Shown: positions 23,644-33,366, numbered from the stretch's first letter. The stretch is 46,251 nt of DNA from Paraburkholderia solitsugae (GCF_013177695.1 NZ_WOEY01000074.1:1-46251); one strand, 5' to 3'. Numbers and translations: made by a program. The notes: generated by a model from the sequence alone, not told the origin.

Positions 23644-25572
23644 TTACGCTTCCCCTGATAGACGAAGCGCGCGCGCACGTTTTAGAAGCCACCGTGTGGC
23701 ACGCGCATGCCGCCAGTCGAGCCGCGCATCGAGCGGCTCGACTGCAACGGATGGCTCGGGCCGACGGGTCTCGCCGAAAGTGCTTCGGAAGAAATCCTCG
23801 AAGTACGACATCACGTTTTCCTGCGCGCGGGCCGACAGAATCGCGTGATCGGTGCGCTCGCAAAAGGCCACGCCAATCCGGTCGAAGCGCCGCAGCCGCC
23901 CGCCGCGCCCCCCGAAGTTGCGTTCGAGCTCCTCGACACCCTCGTCCAGCGCACCGTACAAAAGACGCGTATCAACGCCCCGTGCGTGCAGCGCGGTGAA
24001 GAGGTGTTGCTCGTCCTTCAATCCAAGCTGGATTCCGCACATGCGCTCGATCCTGTCGGCGAACGTTGCGCCCAATCTGGCTGCGAAACGCGCCGTCAAC
24101 TCGCGCGCGACCGGCAGGCCGCCCGTCTGTCCCCGCACGACGCGAAGCCATTTGCGCGGCTGACACATCGAGCGCAGGTACCTGCGCGTCGAGCCGAGGG
24201 CGGCTAGCTGGACGGACGGCTTGCCGTGTTCATCGCAGGTGTTCCGCCACGTGAACTTCTGCAAATTGACCAGCACGGCGCCGATCACCGCCGGCTCACG
24301 CGACGCGGCGTGCAGGCCGACGAAGGCGCCCGCGCAGATGCCGAACAACACCGCGCCGCGATGACCTTGCGCCGTCAACCAACGCGCCGCGCACGCGGCA
24401 TCGTCGGCTCCCGCCTGTGAATACAGCGCATCGAGACTCAGCGCATCGAGCGATGGCTGACTGTCGCCCAGACCGCCGAGGTCGACACGCAGCGACACGA
24501 CACCTTGTCGCGCGAGGCGTCGGGCAAAGCGCACAGCGAGCCGCGCATTGCCGATCCGCGATACGGCGCCGGTGTTCACCATCAGCACGGCGGGCGCGGC
24601 ACGGGCAGCTTGAGATTCGGGCGTGCAATAGATGCCGAACATTCTGCCGCCGTCGAGCCACACCGGCGTTTCGATCACGCCCGGCTCGACGCAGTGGCCT
24701 GCGGCATGGTCGCCAACGTGATCCGTCATAGGTTCAGCAATTCGACCGGCGCGGGAATCAGCGTCACAGTCCGTTGCCTGGCTCACGCGCGCAACCGGCT
24801 CTCCTGTTGCGCGCGTGAGCCAGTCTTCAATTGACCGAAACGCCGCCTGCGGGATCTCGCTATCGAGCGACTCCAGCATGAACTTGCCGTACTCATCGAA
24901 CGACTGCCGCTCCACCTGCACACGTTGCTCACGATAGTGCGCAACCAGCGCGTCGACCCGCGCAGGGTCCAGCGAATCGAGCACCAACACACGCTCGGCC
25001 GGCCAGCCGGCATCGCGCTGCAAATCGACTGCGCGCAAGCTCTCCAGCGCGTCGCGATAGAGGCGAAAACCGTACGCTTCGACGAATGCATCGGTATCGG
25101 GTTCGACTTCGCAATCCAGCGCGCCCGGCATCGACAGCCACTGGCGGTAGTGCGCCCGCAACTCGCGCTGATAAGTCTTGCCCGACAAAACAGGCGCGAG
25201 CAGCACCAGACCATCCATGCCGCCGAGTTCCTGAGCGGCCAGTGCCGCGAGCGTGCCGCCAAGCCGCAGCCCGCACAGCGTCACACGCTCGACACCTGTG
25301 GTTTCGCGCAGCAGCGCCACGGCCTGCTTGATGCTGTCGATCCACGCGCGCCAGCAGCCAGGCGCGGCCCCCTCGCCCGCCGCATCGCCGGTGCCCAGAT
25401 AGTCGAACCTCAGCACAGGCATGCCGTGCGCGGCGAGCCGCTCGGCCAGCCGGCGCATGCCGCGATAGGTACACAGTGCGTCATACCCGAACGGGTAACA
25501 CAGCACGACGCCACTTGCCCCCTCTGCCGGATGCAACCATCCGAACCGGCCATCGAACAATACTGGTCTCAC
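23644..25572 (-). CDS. Tandem alpha/beta-hydrolase protein with altered nucleophile elbows
   Basis: The 642-residue protein contains two alpha/beta-hydrolase-like domains (about 1-260 and 300-600). At the first nucleophile elbow the sequence is GLRLGG (101-106), with Arg in place of Ser; at the second it is GICAG (411-415), with Cys. Exosortase-associated hydrolases of surface-polysaccharide loci show a similar GLRLG elbow, which is the closest family I can suggest. The start is GTG 25572 with GGAG six bases upstream. It heads a group with a methyltransferase and a flavin reductase and is divergent from wzx. It may be an acyltransferase or thioesterase, or a binding protein. Confidence 0.8.
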   Translation of the reverse strand: MRPVLFDGRFGWLHPAEGASGVVLCYPFGYDALCTYRGMRRLAERLAAHGMPVLRFDYLGTGDAAGEGAAPGCWRAWIDSIKQAVALLRETTGVERVTLCGLRLGGTLAALAAQELGGMDGLVLLAPVLSGKTYQRELRAHYRQWLSMPGALDCEVEPDTDAFVEAYGFRLYRDALESLRAVDLQRDAGWPAERVLVLDSLDPARVDALVAHYREQRVQVERQSFDEYGKFMLESLDSEIPQAAFRSIEDWLTRATGEPVARVSQATDCDADSRAGRIAEPMTDHVGDHAAGHCVEPGVIETPVWLDGGRMFGIYCTPESQAARAAPAVLMVNTGAVSRIGNARLAVRFARRLARQGVVSLRVDLGGLGDSQPSLDALSLDALYSQAGADDAACAARWLTAQGHRGAVLFGICAGAFVGLHAASREPAVIGAVLVNLQKFTWRNTCDEHGKPSVQLAALGSTRRYLRSMCQPRKWLRVVRGQTGGLPVARELTARFAARLGATFADRIERMCGIQLGLKDEQHLFTALHARGVDTRLLYGALDEGVEELERNFGGRGGRLRRFDRIGVAFCERTDHAILSARAQENVMSYFEDFFRSTFGETRRPEPSVAVEPLDARLDWRHARATRWLLKRARALRLSGEA

Positions 25573-25613
25573 GCTAGGCTCCTCACCGGCCCATCTCCAC
25601 TTTCGACCACTAC

Positions 25614-25632
25614 AAAAAAACGCCAGAGGGCG
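25614..25632 (-). terminator. Weak hairpin plus T7 upstream of the tandem hydrolase
   Basis: On the minus strand CGCC-CTCT-GGCG (25632-25621) is followed by seven Ts (25620-25614), 40 bases before the GTG start. No minus-strand gene precedes it, so it may be a leader attenuator or chance. Confidence 0.3.
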
Positions 25633-25920
25633 GCTGATTCACCCGCGCGCCCAGGCACGCGCAGATAGTCGTGATTCAAACGTTCGGTGGCTTGCGGCCG
25701 CGGCATGCCGTCGTCACCGATCACGGATTTCATTTAACCCCGCCGGACCAAGACAATCTGTACGCCCACCCACACATGCGCTGAGGGCGAAAGTGCACTA
25801 TCGAGGCATAAGACAGGCCGGCGCCATTGTTTCAGGTGCGCTGCTGGGTGCGGCTGCGCACCGACAGCGTCCACGATCGACCACACCATTCAATGCCTTC
25901 ACCCGCCGGAACAGCGCACC
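25633..25920. other. Intergenic region between the tandem hydrolase and wzx
   Basis: The divergent spacer presumably holds both promoters, but I see no consensus sigma-70 or sigma-54 boxes and no JUMPStart-like element. Confidence 0.35.
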
Positions 25921-27378
25921 ATGGAAAGAGGTATCGTCAAGAACATCTTCATCAATTTTGCAGGAGCAATCGCGCCGACCTTCATCTCCCTCGTCACCGT
26001 GCCCGCCTATATCCACCTGATGGGTGTCGAGCGCTATGGGGTCATCAATCTGGTGTGGACGCTCATCGGCTACTTCGGTGTGCTTGATCTTGGCACGAGT
26101 CTCGCCACCGAAAATCAGATCTCCAAGGCGCGCGCCGCCAATGACGACTCCATCGAGCGCATCTTCTGGAGCGCGTGGTTCATGAATCTGGGGACCGGCA
26201 TGGTGGGCGGCCTGCTGGTGTACCTCGGCACGTTTCTCTACATCACGCACGGCGTGAAGATCGAACCCAGCTTTCAGCGTGAGGTGATGGCGAGCCTGCC
26301 GTGGATCGCGGTGGCCGTGCCGATCGCGAACGTCTCGTGGGTGTTTGCCGGCGCCATCAACGGCGTGGAACGCTTCACCAGCTTCAATATCAACCAGACC
26401 CTGGGCACCGCGCTGTTCCAGTTGCTGCCGCTGGCGGCGATCTTCTGCTTCTCGCCCTCGCTCGCCGTCGTGATTCCTGCCGCGGTGGTGGCCCGTCTGA
26501 TAGCCGGCGTGCTGCTCGGCGCGGCGGCGTTCCGCGCGATCGGCATTCGCCGCGTGCGGATGCCGCAATGGCGCGTAATGACTGAGCTCTTTCGCTATGG
26601 CCGCTGGATGCTGATGTTCTCCGGCGCCAACATGATTGCGTCGACACTCGACCGGGTGCTGGTCGGCGCACTGCTGGGCGCGCGCTTCGTCACCTACTAC
26701 GCCACCCCGCAGAATCTCATCACACGTCTGAATCTGTTGCCGATTGCGATGGTGCGCACCCTCTTCCCGCGCCTGTCAGCCGTTTCGCGCGCCGACGCCG
26801 ACGCACTTGCGCATAGCTCCCTCGCCTTTCTGAACGGCGCCTTCACGCCGTGCGTGATCGTCGCGCTGTTCGCCCTCAAGCCTTTTCTGACGTTATGGCT
26901 GGGGCCGACGGTCGCGGCCGCGGCGCCCGTTGCCAGCGTGCTCGTGCTGGGCGTGTGGCTGGGCGGCCAGTCGGGCATTCTGGGGATTCTGATTCAGGCG
27001 CAGACCAATCCTGCCTATATCGCGAGCGTGAACTGGCTCGAACTGCCGGTGTTCGCCGGCGCGCTGTGGTGCGGGATTCACTGGTTCGGGATCATGGGCG
27101 CGGGCGTCGTCGTCGTGACGAAGGCGCTTTTCGACTATGCCGTGCTGCTGTGGTTCGCGCGACTGCATGCCTGGTCCATCGTGCGCAATATGGTGGTCCA
27201 TCTCGCGTTCCTGGTCGTCGCGCTGGTGCTCTCCGAATCGATCACCGCGTTGCCGACGCTCATCGCCGCGGCACTCGTCATGGCGGCGGCGAATCTGGGC
27301 ATGTCGCTGCATGGGTCCAGCGAACTCAGGCGTGTCGTCTACAAACTCTGGACGCGCGTGACGCTGTCGGCAAGTTAG
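25921..27378 (+). CDS. wzx: Polysaccharide flippase, Wzx type
   Basis: The 485-residue integral membrane protein (about 12-14 helices) starts with the family-typical NIFINFAGAIAPTFISL and VPAYIHLMGVERYGVINLVW, as in Wzx/PST transporters of the MOP superfamily. It would flip undecaprenyl-diphosphate-linked repeat units across the inner membrane. It converges on the glycosyltransferase operon and, with Wzy (33367-34911) and the initiating transferase (43547-44932), completes a Wzx/Wzy pathway. The Shine-Dalgarno site is weak. Confidence 0.9.
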   Translation: MERGIVKNIFINFAGAIAPTFISLVTVPAYIHLMGVERYGVINLVWTLIGYFGVLDLGTSLATENQISKARAANDDSIERIFWSAWFMNLGTGMVGGLLVYLGTFLYITHGVKIEPSFQREVMASLPWIAVAVPIANVSWVFAGAINGVERFTSFNINQTLGTALFQLLPLAAIFCFSPSLAVVIPAAVVARLIAGVLLGAAAFRAIGIRRVRMPQWRVMTELFRYGRWMLMFSGANMIASTLDRVLVGALLGARFVTYYATPQNLITRLNLLPIAMVRTLFPRLSAVSRADADALAHSSLAFLNGAFTPCVIVALFALKPFLTLWLGPTVAAAAPVASVLVLGVWLGGQSGILGILIQAQTNPAYIASVNWLELPVFAGALWCGIHWFGIMGAGVVVVTKALFDYAVLLWFARLHAWSIVRNMVVHLAFLVVALVLSESITALPTLIAAALVMAAANLGMSLHGSSELRRVVYKLWTRVTLSAS

Positions 27379-27416
27379 TCAACCGGTCGTAACGAGGGTT
27401 GAAGCTGGGCGTTGAA

Positions 27417-27446
27417 GCGGGCCACCATTCGTGACCCGCCTTTTCA
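27417..27446 (+). terminator. Terminator between wzx and the converging GT operon
   Basis: Arms 27417-27425 and 27431-27439 pair over nine positions with one mismatch (a wobble on the minus-strand transcript), loop CATTC, followed on the plus strand by CTTTTC. Confidence 0.6.
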
Positions 27447-28604
27447 AGGCTTGTTCAGGGCATCCGGCACCGCGAGCGTGGCCGTGGCGATGCCAGGCAC
27501 ACTACCGCTGCGCGTCGCCATGGTCGCAAAGCGGCGCGGCTGGCAACGGGCCAGCGTGCGTTCGTAGATCGACAGATAGCCGTCACTCACCCGCTGCACG
27601 CTGAACGTGTCGAGGTTCTGCGTCGCCCGCGCAGCCAGCGCCGCATGCGCGACGCGATCGGTCAGGAGCAGCCCGAGTGTCTCTGACAGCGTGGCCGGAT
27701 CGTGAGCCGGCACCAGCAGACCGGCCTCGCCGTCATCCAGCATTTCGGGAATGCCGCCCACCCGAGTCGCCACGATCACGCGTCCCGTCTCGCGCGCCTC
27801 GCACAGCACTAGTCCGGCCGCTTCGTAGTGCGATGCCAGCGCAAACACGTCGGCCTGCGCGAGGTAAGCACGCGGGTCGGCAACAAAGCCTTCGAAATGC
27901 GTCTGCCCGGCAATCCCGAGCTGCCCGGCGAGTGCTTCCATCGCGGCGCGATCGGGCCCATCGCCAACGAGATACAGCACCGCGTCAGGCAGGCGCTTGG
28001 TCAGCAACGCGAAGGCGTGCAGCAAATCGCCGATGCCCTTACGTTCATACATGCCCGACACCGTGACGACGCACGGATGCGCCAACTGCGGCGCCGCGGG
28101 AACCGGCATGCCGGCGAGGCGCGGCGTGCCGATCGTGCCGTTGCGCACCACGCTCAGGCGCGCCCTGGGGATGCCACGCCGCACCATCTCCACCCCGACG
28201 GCATCGCTGACCGCCACCACGTGGTCGCCGACGCGCATCAGCGTGGCGCTCCGCTGGAACGCGTTGTGCACCGTCGTGATGAGCACGAAACGCCGCCGCA
28301 GCGCGCTCATGCGTGCAATCAGCGCGCCCGTCATCATGTGCGCGTGCACCACGTCGGGGTCGACCTGCGCGACAAGGCGTCGGAAGCCCGCCACCATGCC
28401 CGGCACGCGCGACGGCCTGGGCGACTGGGGAAGCAGCACGTGACGCACGCCGTGCCGCGCCAGCAGGTTTTCGAAACCGCCGCCCGCCGACGCCACCGTG
28501 ACGTCGTGGCCGGCGCGCGCCTGCAGGCAGGCAAGGTCGATCATCACGTTGACGATACCGTTGCCGACGCTTCGCGCGTGATTGGCGAGATGGATGATTT
28601 TCAT
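27444..28604 (-). CDS. Glycosyltransferase family 4 (last gene of EPS operon)
   Basis: The 386-residue GT-B enzyme has an N-terminal acceptor domain (MKIIHLANHARSVGNGI, then VVHAHMMTG) and a C-terminal donor domain with VTVSGMYERKGI and the GT4 E-x7-E motif in YEAAGLVLCEA. It adds a sugar to the lipid-linked repeat unit at the cytosolic face; donor and linkage are unknown. Its ATG overlaps the stop of the beta-propeller gene (ATGA), so the two are translationally coupled. Confidence 0.9.
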   Translation of the reverse strand: MKIIHLANHARSVGNGIVNVMIDLACLQARAGHDVTVASAGGGFENLLARHGVRHVLLPQSPRPSRVPGMVAGFRRLVAQVDPDVVHAHMMTGALIARMSALRRRFVLITTVHNAFQRSATLMRVGDHVVAVSDAVGVEMVRRGIPRARLSVVRNGTIGTPRLAGMPVPAAPQLAHPCVVTVSGMYERKGIGDLLHAFALLTKRLPDAVLYLVGDGPDRAAMEALAGQLGIAGQTHFEGFVADPRAYLAQADVFALASHYEAAGLVLCEARETGRVIVATRVGGIPEMLDDGEAGLLVPAHDPATLSETLGLLLTDRVAHAALAARATQNLDTFSVQRVSDGYLSIYERTLARCQPRRFATMATRSGSVPGIATATLAVPDALNKP

Positions 28605-30997
28605 GGAGTCTGCGCAACGTCCGTTGAGTGAGGGGGCGCCGCTGCGAGCGGCGCCGTCTGTGGCGTGAATCGATACATCAGCGCTTTGCCGTGTGCGTCC
28701 TCCTCGACCAGCACGAGGTACTCGCCCGACGCGAGGCGATGGGCGGTCAGCGGCATCGGCACATCGATCCAGCCGCTCGTCGAACCGACTTCCTTGCCCG
28801 GTTCGAGCCGGCCGACATCGCGTCCGGTATCCCGGTCGTAGACGCGCACGATCGCGCTTCGGGATTCGATGGCGAAGACGTAGTCGCCCGCCACCGCGAA
28901 GCCGCTGATCGACGACCAGTCGGGTGCGCCGCGGTCGGGCAAGCCGATGACGTAGCGCAGCACCGGCTTGCCGCTCTTCCAGTGGTCATAACGCGCCAGT
29001 TGCGAACCCGCGCTATTCCAGTTGTCCTGAACAAATGGATGCACCGGTGTCGACCCGGAGATGAACATCGTGTCGTCGGCGGGAAAATAATTCAGGCGCG
29101 CGATGCGGTAGAACGGCGCGGGCGGCGGATACTGCCGCATCGCGGCGTAGCGGTAGACCGGATTGCCCACCCGATCGAAACCCTCTAACGGAAACAGGCG
29201 GATGCCCTGCGACTCCGTGCCCTGCCAGATATCGCCTCGGCTGTCGACCCACCACGCGCGCATCTGCGGCGCGTCGGTGCTGTCGGTGTTCTGGTCGAAC
29301 GCGCTGGCGGAGAAGTCGCCCTTGCCGGTCGCGTCGCGCCAGATCCATTCACCTTGCGGCGGCTGGTTGGGCGGCCACGCGCCGTCGATGTGCGACTGCG
29401 CGAAGAGACCCGAAGGAATCGCCGTCTCGCGATCAGCTGTAAAGCGATAGATACGCAGATACGACGAATACATGTCCGTCGTATAGAGCAGCCGATGTCC
29501 GTGGACGTCGCGTACGAGCGGCATGCCGCGCTGGCCGCCAAGGTACAGATGGAAATACGGATCGTAGGGATAGCGGAAACGGTCGGCGGTGTAGCCGGCG
29601 TAAGACCACTCCTCGCCGACCGGGCGTGTCAGGTCGAGTGTGAAGCGCTTGCTGCCGCTATAGACCGAGGGCGGTTCGCCATCGACGAACTGCGCTCCAT
29701 CGACGAACAGCAGCCCTTGCAGACTGAAGCGCTGCGTACCGTCAGGCGTATAGCTCTCGATCAACGCACCGTCGTAAGTGCTCGGACCCGTACCGATGGG
29801 ACGCGGTCCCGCACCGTTCATCGACACGTAGATGTTGCCGGCCCGGTCCACGCCGACGCCGGTCAATCCATTGAAGCGCCGCGGCCCCGGCGCACCGGCG
29901 CGGCCGGCATAAATGCCGCCCTCTTCCCCAAAGCTCGCCGACAGGTGCATGCCCGCGCCCGGCTGCGCGGCGCTGGATGCCGCTGCGTCAGGATTCGCCG
30001 TGAAAATCAGGATCTGCTGGCGCGCGCCGTTGTCGGCGATCAGCAGCCGTCCGTGTGTGTCGACCGTCAGATCCGCGGGCACCACGCCTGGCGGCAAGAC
30101 GAGCTCGCCCAGGCGTGCGCCATTGCGCGCACGGTGGACCACGCGCTCGGCGCCTTCGGTGCGGCTGTTCTCGACGATCCACAGCGAGCCGTCGGCGCCA
30201 AGCGCGAGACGGCCCGGTTCGTGCACCGGGAAACTGCCGACCGCCTGCATGGTTTGCGCGTCGAAGATCTGAACGCGGTTGTCACGCTGATTCGACACGA
30301 AGAGCCGCGTCTCGTCCGCGGCGAGCCCACGGATCGCGTAATCCTCTTTACTCGAAAAAGTCGAGACCAGCAGAAACGCCAGACGGCTACCGCCCGGCCA
30401 GCTCACCTGCCCGGCGAACGGCACGCCGTCGCGGATATCGGCGCGGCTGCGGCGCGCCACACCGGTCCACTGTTCGCCCTCGCGCGGCATGCGCCGGTGT
30501 TGCGCCATTTCGTTGCCGAGACTGACGACGGTTTGCGCGACGAACACGTATTCGTCATTCACGGCGATCGCGTCGCCGCCCATCATGCCCCAGCCGTGCG
30601 ACTCGCCGCCGTAGCGAACCAGTTGACCGTTACGGTACTGGCCGATCTCACCGCCGCCTTCGTCCCAGGGTGCGTTCGTGAAAACGTCGCCATCAGGCGT
30701 GACAGCGAGCGCCTGCACGTCGATCTGCACCCAGCGATGATCCGCGTAGCCCCAGGTGTTGCCGATCCACGAAGTGCGGTACGACAGCGACGGATGCGCG
30801 GCGGCGGCGCGCGCTTCGGCGGCGGGCTTGCCAGCGGAAGCCACGAAGTGTGTGCCCGGCGCGGCTTGGGCTGTCTGCACCGGCCCCAGTGTCGTGCCGC
30901 CCCCGAAGCCACTTGCCGCGATCAGCACGAGCACCGGCAACGCCAGAGCGGCGGCGCATACGAGCCGTTCGAAGGTTTTGCGTGCAATGCGTCGCAT
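28601..30997 (-). CDS. Exported beta-propeller (NHL-like) protein in the EPS operon
   Basis: The 798-residue protein has an N-terminal signal sequence or anchor (about residues 12-32), then repeated strands typical of NHL/SGL propellers (ALAVTPDGDVFTN, GLAADETRLFVSNQRDNRVQIFD, LALGADGSLWIVEN, LTVDTHGRLLIADNGARQQI, GVGVDRAGNIYVSMNG). It is rich in Trp and Tyr and ends in the periplasm or outside. No catalytic motif is recognised. It lies 13 bases after one GT4 gene and overlaps the next by 4 bases, so it belongs to the polysaccharide operon; sugar binding, processing or export assistance are possible roles. Confidence 0.8.
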   Translation of the reverse strand: MRRIARKTFERLVCAAALALPVLVLIAASGFGGGTTLGPVQTAQAAPGTHFVASAGKPAAEARAAAAHPSLSYRTSWIGNTWGYADHRWVQIDVQALAVTPDGDVFTNAPWDEGGGEIGQYRNGQLVRYGGESHGWGMMGGDAIAVNDEYVFVAQTVVSLGNEMAQHRRMPREGEQWTGVARRSRADIRDGVPFAGQVSWPGGSRLAFLLVSTFSSKEDYAIRGLAADETRLFVSNQRDNRVQIFDAQTMQAVGSFPVHEPGRLALGADGSLWIVENSRTEGAERVVHRARNGARLGELVLPPGVVPADLTVDTHGRLLIADNGARQQILIFTANPDAAASSAAQPGAGMHLSASFGEEGGIYAGRAGAPGPRRFNGLTGVGVDRAGNIYVSMNGAGPRPIGTGPSTYDGALIESYTPDGTQRFSLQGLLFVDGAQFVDGEPPSVYSGSKRFTLDLTRPVGEEWSYAGYTADRFRYPYDPYFHLYLGGQRGMPLVRDVHGHRLLYTTDMYSSYLRIYRFTADRETAIPSGLFAQSHIDGAWPPNQPPQGEWIWRDATGKGDFSASAFDQNTDSTDAPQMRAWWVDSRGDIWQGTESQGIRLFPLEGFDRVGNPVYRYAAMRQYPPPAPFYRIARLNYFPADDTMFISGSTPVHPFVQDNWNSAGSQLARYDHWKSGKPVLRYVIGLPDRGAPDWSSISGFAVAGDYVFAIESRSAIVRVYDRDTGRDVGRLEPGKEVGSTSGWIDVPMPLTAHRLASGEYLVLVEEDAHGKALMYRFTPQTAPLAAAPPHSTDVAQTP

Positions 30998-31010
30998 GAT
31001 CTTTTACGCG

Positions 31011-32165
31011 TCAGAACGCGTCGATCGCTTCGCGGTAAATCTGCGCGACCTGCGCGGCGACCACCGGCCGGTCGAAATGGCGGCGGGCATACGTGCGGCA
31101 TGCTTGCGAGTCCGGCATCACGCGCCGGCCAAGCAGGACATCGGCAATACCTTCGCCGATCGTCTTGAATCCGCCCGAGGACAGCACCAGTTCAGCCGAT
31201 AACGGCGCGACCGCTTCCGGCAGACCGCCCACCGGCGTCACCAGAACCGGCGTGCCGGCGGCGAGCGATTCGATCGTCGTGAGCCCGAAGCCCTCGAGCG
31301 ACACGGTCGGCACCACCGTCAAATCGGCGGCGCGATACCAGAGCGGCACCTTGTCGTCGGGCACGTAGCCGGCGAGCCGCACGTGGCGCTCGAGCCCGCG
31401 CGCAGCGATCCGCGCCTGCAATTGCGCCTCCAGCGGCCCTTTGCCGGCGATCGTCAGGAGTACGTCGGGCAGGATGGGCTTGACGATGGCCATCGCATCG
31501 ATCAGGTCCTCGAGTCCCATGCGCGAGACCAGGCGCCGCATGCAGAACAGCAGCGGCCGGTCCAGCGGCAAACCGAGGCGCTCACGCGCCCGCCGCTGCG
31601 TCACGCGGATATCGAATTGCCCGACGTCCACGCAGCCCGGCACGATCCGGATGCGCTCCTCGTCGACGCCGTAGGTCTCGCGCAGAATCTCTCCGAACGC
31701 CTGCGACAGCACGATGTGACGCGTGCCGCCCTGGTACACGAAGCGCTCGAGCGCAACCCGCATCGCGCGCGACCAGCCGCCACCGCCGTCCGGATACGAC
31801 TCGGCCGCCCATGGTCCATGAAAATGCACGACCTTCGGCACGTGTCTGAACAGGCCCACGGTCGGCGCCGCGTAGAGCGCGAAATGCGTGGCGACGACGT
31901 CGGGCATCTTCGCCGCCCGCAGCGCACGCGACTGCCTGCGCGAGCCCCACAGGCGCGTGCCGAGCGGCGCCTCTACGCCGGCGAAGGCCAGCACGCTGCC
32001 GCCCGACGCATCGAACACAGCGGGGCTGCCCGCCACCATCCCACGGACATTGACGCCCTGCGCCGGGAGCGTATCGATCAGCGCCTTGAACATGCGATCG
32101 AGGCCACCTGGCCGCTCGTTGAACCAGTGCATGCCGATCTGCAGCGAATCGATTGGCGCGCTCAT
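31011..32165 (-). CDS. Glycosyltransferase family 4
   Basis: The 384-residue GT-B protein has the N-terminal NERPGGLDRMFKAL loop, VVHFHGPWA, and the donor site with LLFCMRRLVSRMGLEDLIDA and the E-x7-E motif in LEGFGLTTIESLA. It probably acts third in sequence on the lipid-linked repeat unit, with unknown donor. Its ATG overlaps the stop of the upstream GT4 gene by 4 bases (ATGA). Confidence 0.92.
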   Translation of the reverse strand: MSAPIDSLQIGMHWFNERPGGLDRMFKALIDTLPAQGVNVRGMVAGSPAVFDASGGSVLAFAGVEAPLGTRLWGSRRQSRALRAAKMPDVVATHFALYAAPTVGLFRHVPKVVHFHGPWAAESYPDGGGGWSRAMRVALERFVYQGGTRHIVLSQAFGEILRETYGVDEERIRIVPGCVDVGQFDIRVTQRRARERLGLPLDRPLLFCMRRLVSRMGLEDLIDAMAIVKPILPDVLLTIAGKGPLEAQLQARIAARGLERHVRLAGYVPDDKVPLWYRAADLTVVPTVSLEGFGLTTIESLAAGTPVLVTPVGGLPEAVAPLSAELVLSSGGFKTIGEGIADVLLGRRVMPDSQACRTYARRHFDRPVVAAQVAQIYREAIDAF

Positions 32166-33340
32166 AGGTCCACCGATGCGGTCGCACAGCCGGCCGGCAA
32201 CGATTGCGCCGTGCGCCGCGCATGCACCTGCTCATAGAGCGACAGATAGCGCTCCGCCATCGCCTGCCAGCTCAAGGTTCTGGCGACTTCACGCGCCGCC
32301 TGCCCCAACCGGCGGGCGTATTCGCGATCGCTCGCAAGGCGTTCGATCGCGGCAGCTAGCGCGGCCACATCGTTGGGATCGTCGAGCACGATGCCGCTTC
32401 CGGCCGTAATCACTTCGGCGCCGCCCGCGGTACGCACGGTAATGACCGGCAATCCCGCGGCCAGCGCTTCGAGCAGCACCAGTCCCATCGGTTCGTAACG
32501 CGAGGGGAACACGAACGCATCGACCGAACGCATCAATGCGGGCATGTCCATCACCATGTCCGTGAAGTGGACCCGTTCCGTTAACCCGAGCGAAGCCACC
32601 AGCGCCGGATACGGACTGTTGTGCAGAATCCCCGCGACCGCCAGATGCACATCGGCCGAGGTGTGCACGAGTGCACGCAGCACCGTGTCGAGATTTTTGC
32701 GCGACATGCGCAGATCACCCGCGAACAGCAGCATGAACGGCGCTGACGGCAGACCGAAGCGGGCCCGCTCAGGCGCACCGGGCGCGAATTCGTCGACATC
32801 GACACCGTTATGAATCACGTGCAGTTGCGCCCGGCCGATGTCCAGCGCGCGTACCTCGGCGGCGACCGCATGCGAGACCGGCACGATGACCTCCGCATGC
32901 CGGAAGGCCCATTTTTCGCAGCCGATATTCAGCAGCGTGTAGATGACCTGATACGCATCGTAGAAGCTGCGCAACAGGCGGAACGGATAGAAACCGCAGC
33001 GATACCAGCCGTCATGAACGAAATGCGCCGCATTGACATCGGCACGCGCCCAGGCGATGAAGCCGTTCACGTGAATCACATCGAACGCCTGACGATGTGC
33101 ACGGATCCACGCACCGCAACGCCATGCGAATATCTGGTACTGGGCCAGTTTGGTCGGCAGCCGGCTCCGGGCGATCTGCACGAAGCGCACATGCGGGTGC
33201 TGCACCAGTTCGGGGGCCGCCTCGGCGGCGAGCAGTGTCACCGAATGACCGGCTGCGAGCGCCGCCAGCACGATCTCGTAGTTGACGCGTCCTTGCCCAT
33301 CGTTCTTGCGCACGACGTGGGTGACGATCAAAATCCGCAT
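32162..33340 (-). CDS. Glycosyltransferase family 4
   Basis: The 392-residue GT-B enzyme shows MRILIVTHVVRKNDGQGRVN at its N-terminus, an HVIHNGVDVDEF hinge segment, a donor domain with LLFAGDLRMSRKNLD and the E-x7-E motif in YEPMGLVLLEALA. AAGGA lies before ATG 33340. It follows the polymerase gene by 26 bases and is translationally coupled to the next GT4. Confidence 0.92.
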   Translation of the reverse strand: MRILIVTHVVRKNDGQGRVNYEIVLAALAAGHSVTLLAAEAAPELVQHPHVRFVQIARSRLPTKLAQYQIFAWRCGAWIRAHRQAFDVIHVNGFIAWARADVNAAHFVHDGWYRCGFYPFRLLRSFYDAYQVIYTLLNIGCEKWAFRHAEVIVPVSHAVAAEVRALDIGRAQLHVIHNGVDVDEFAPGAPERARFGLPSAPFMLLFAGDLRMSRKNLDTVLRALVHTSADVHLAVAGILHNSPYPALVASLGLTERVHFTDMVMDMPALMRSVDAFVFPSRYEPMGLVLLEALAAGLPVITVRTAGGAEVITAGSGIVLDDPNDVAALAAAIERLASDREYARRLGQAAREVARTLSWQAMAERYLSLYEQVHARRTAQSLPAGCATASVDL

Positions 33341-33366
33341 CCTGTTGTCCTTCTTATTGGTATTTT

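Noticed and set aside
29354..31168. 604-codon open frame on the plus strand opposite the beta-propeller gene
   Set aside because: Composition is Arg/His/Ala-biased with no domain, typical of an antisense shadow in high-GC DNA; the minus frame has signal sequence and propeller repeats.
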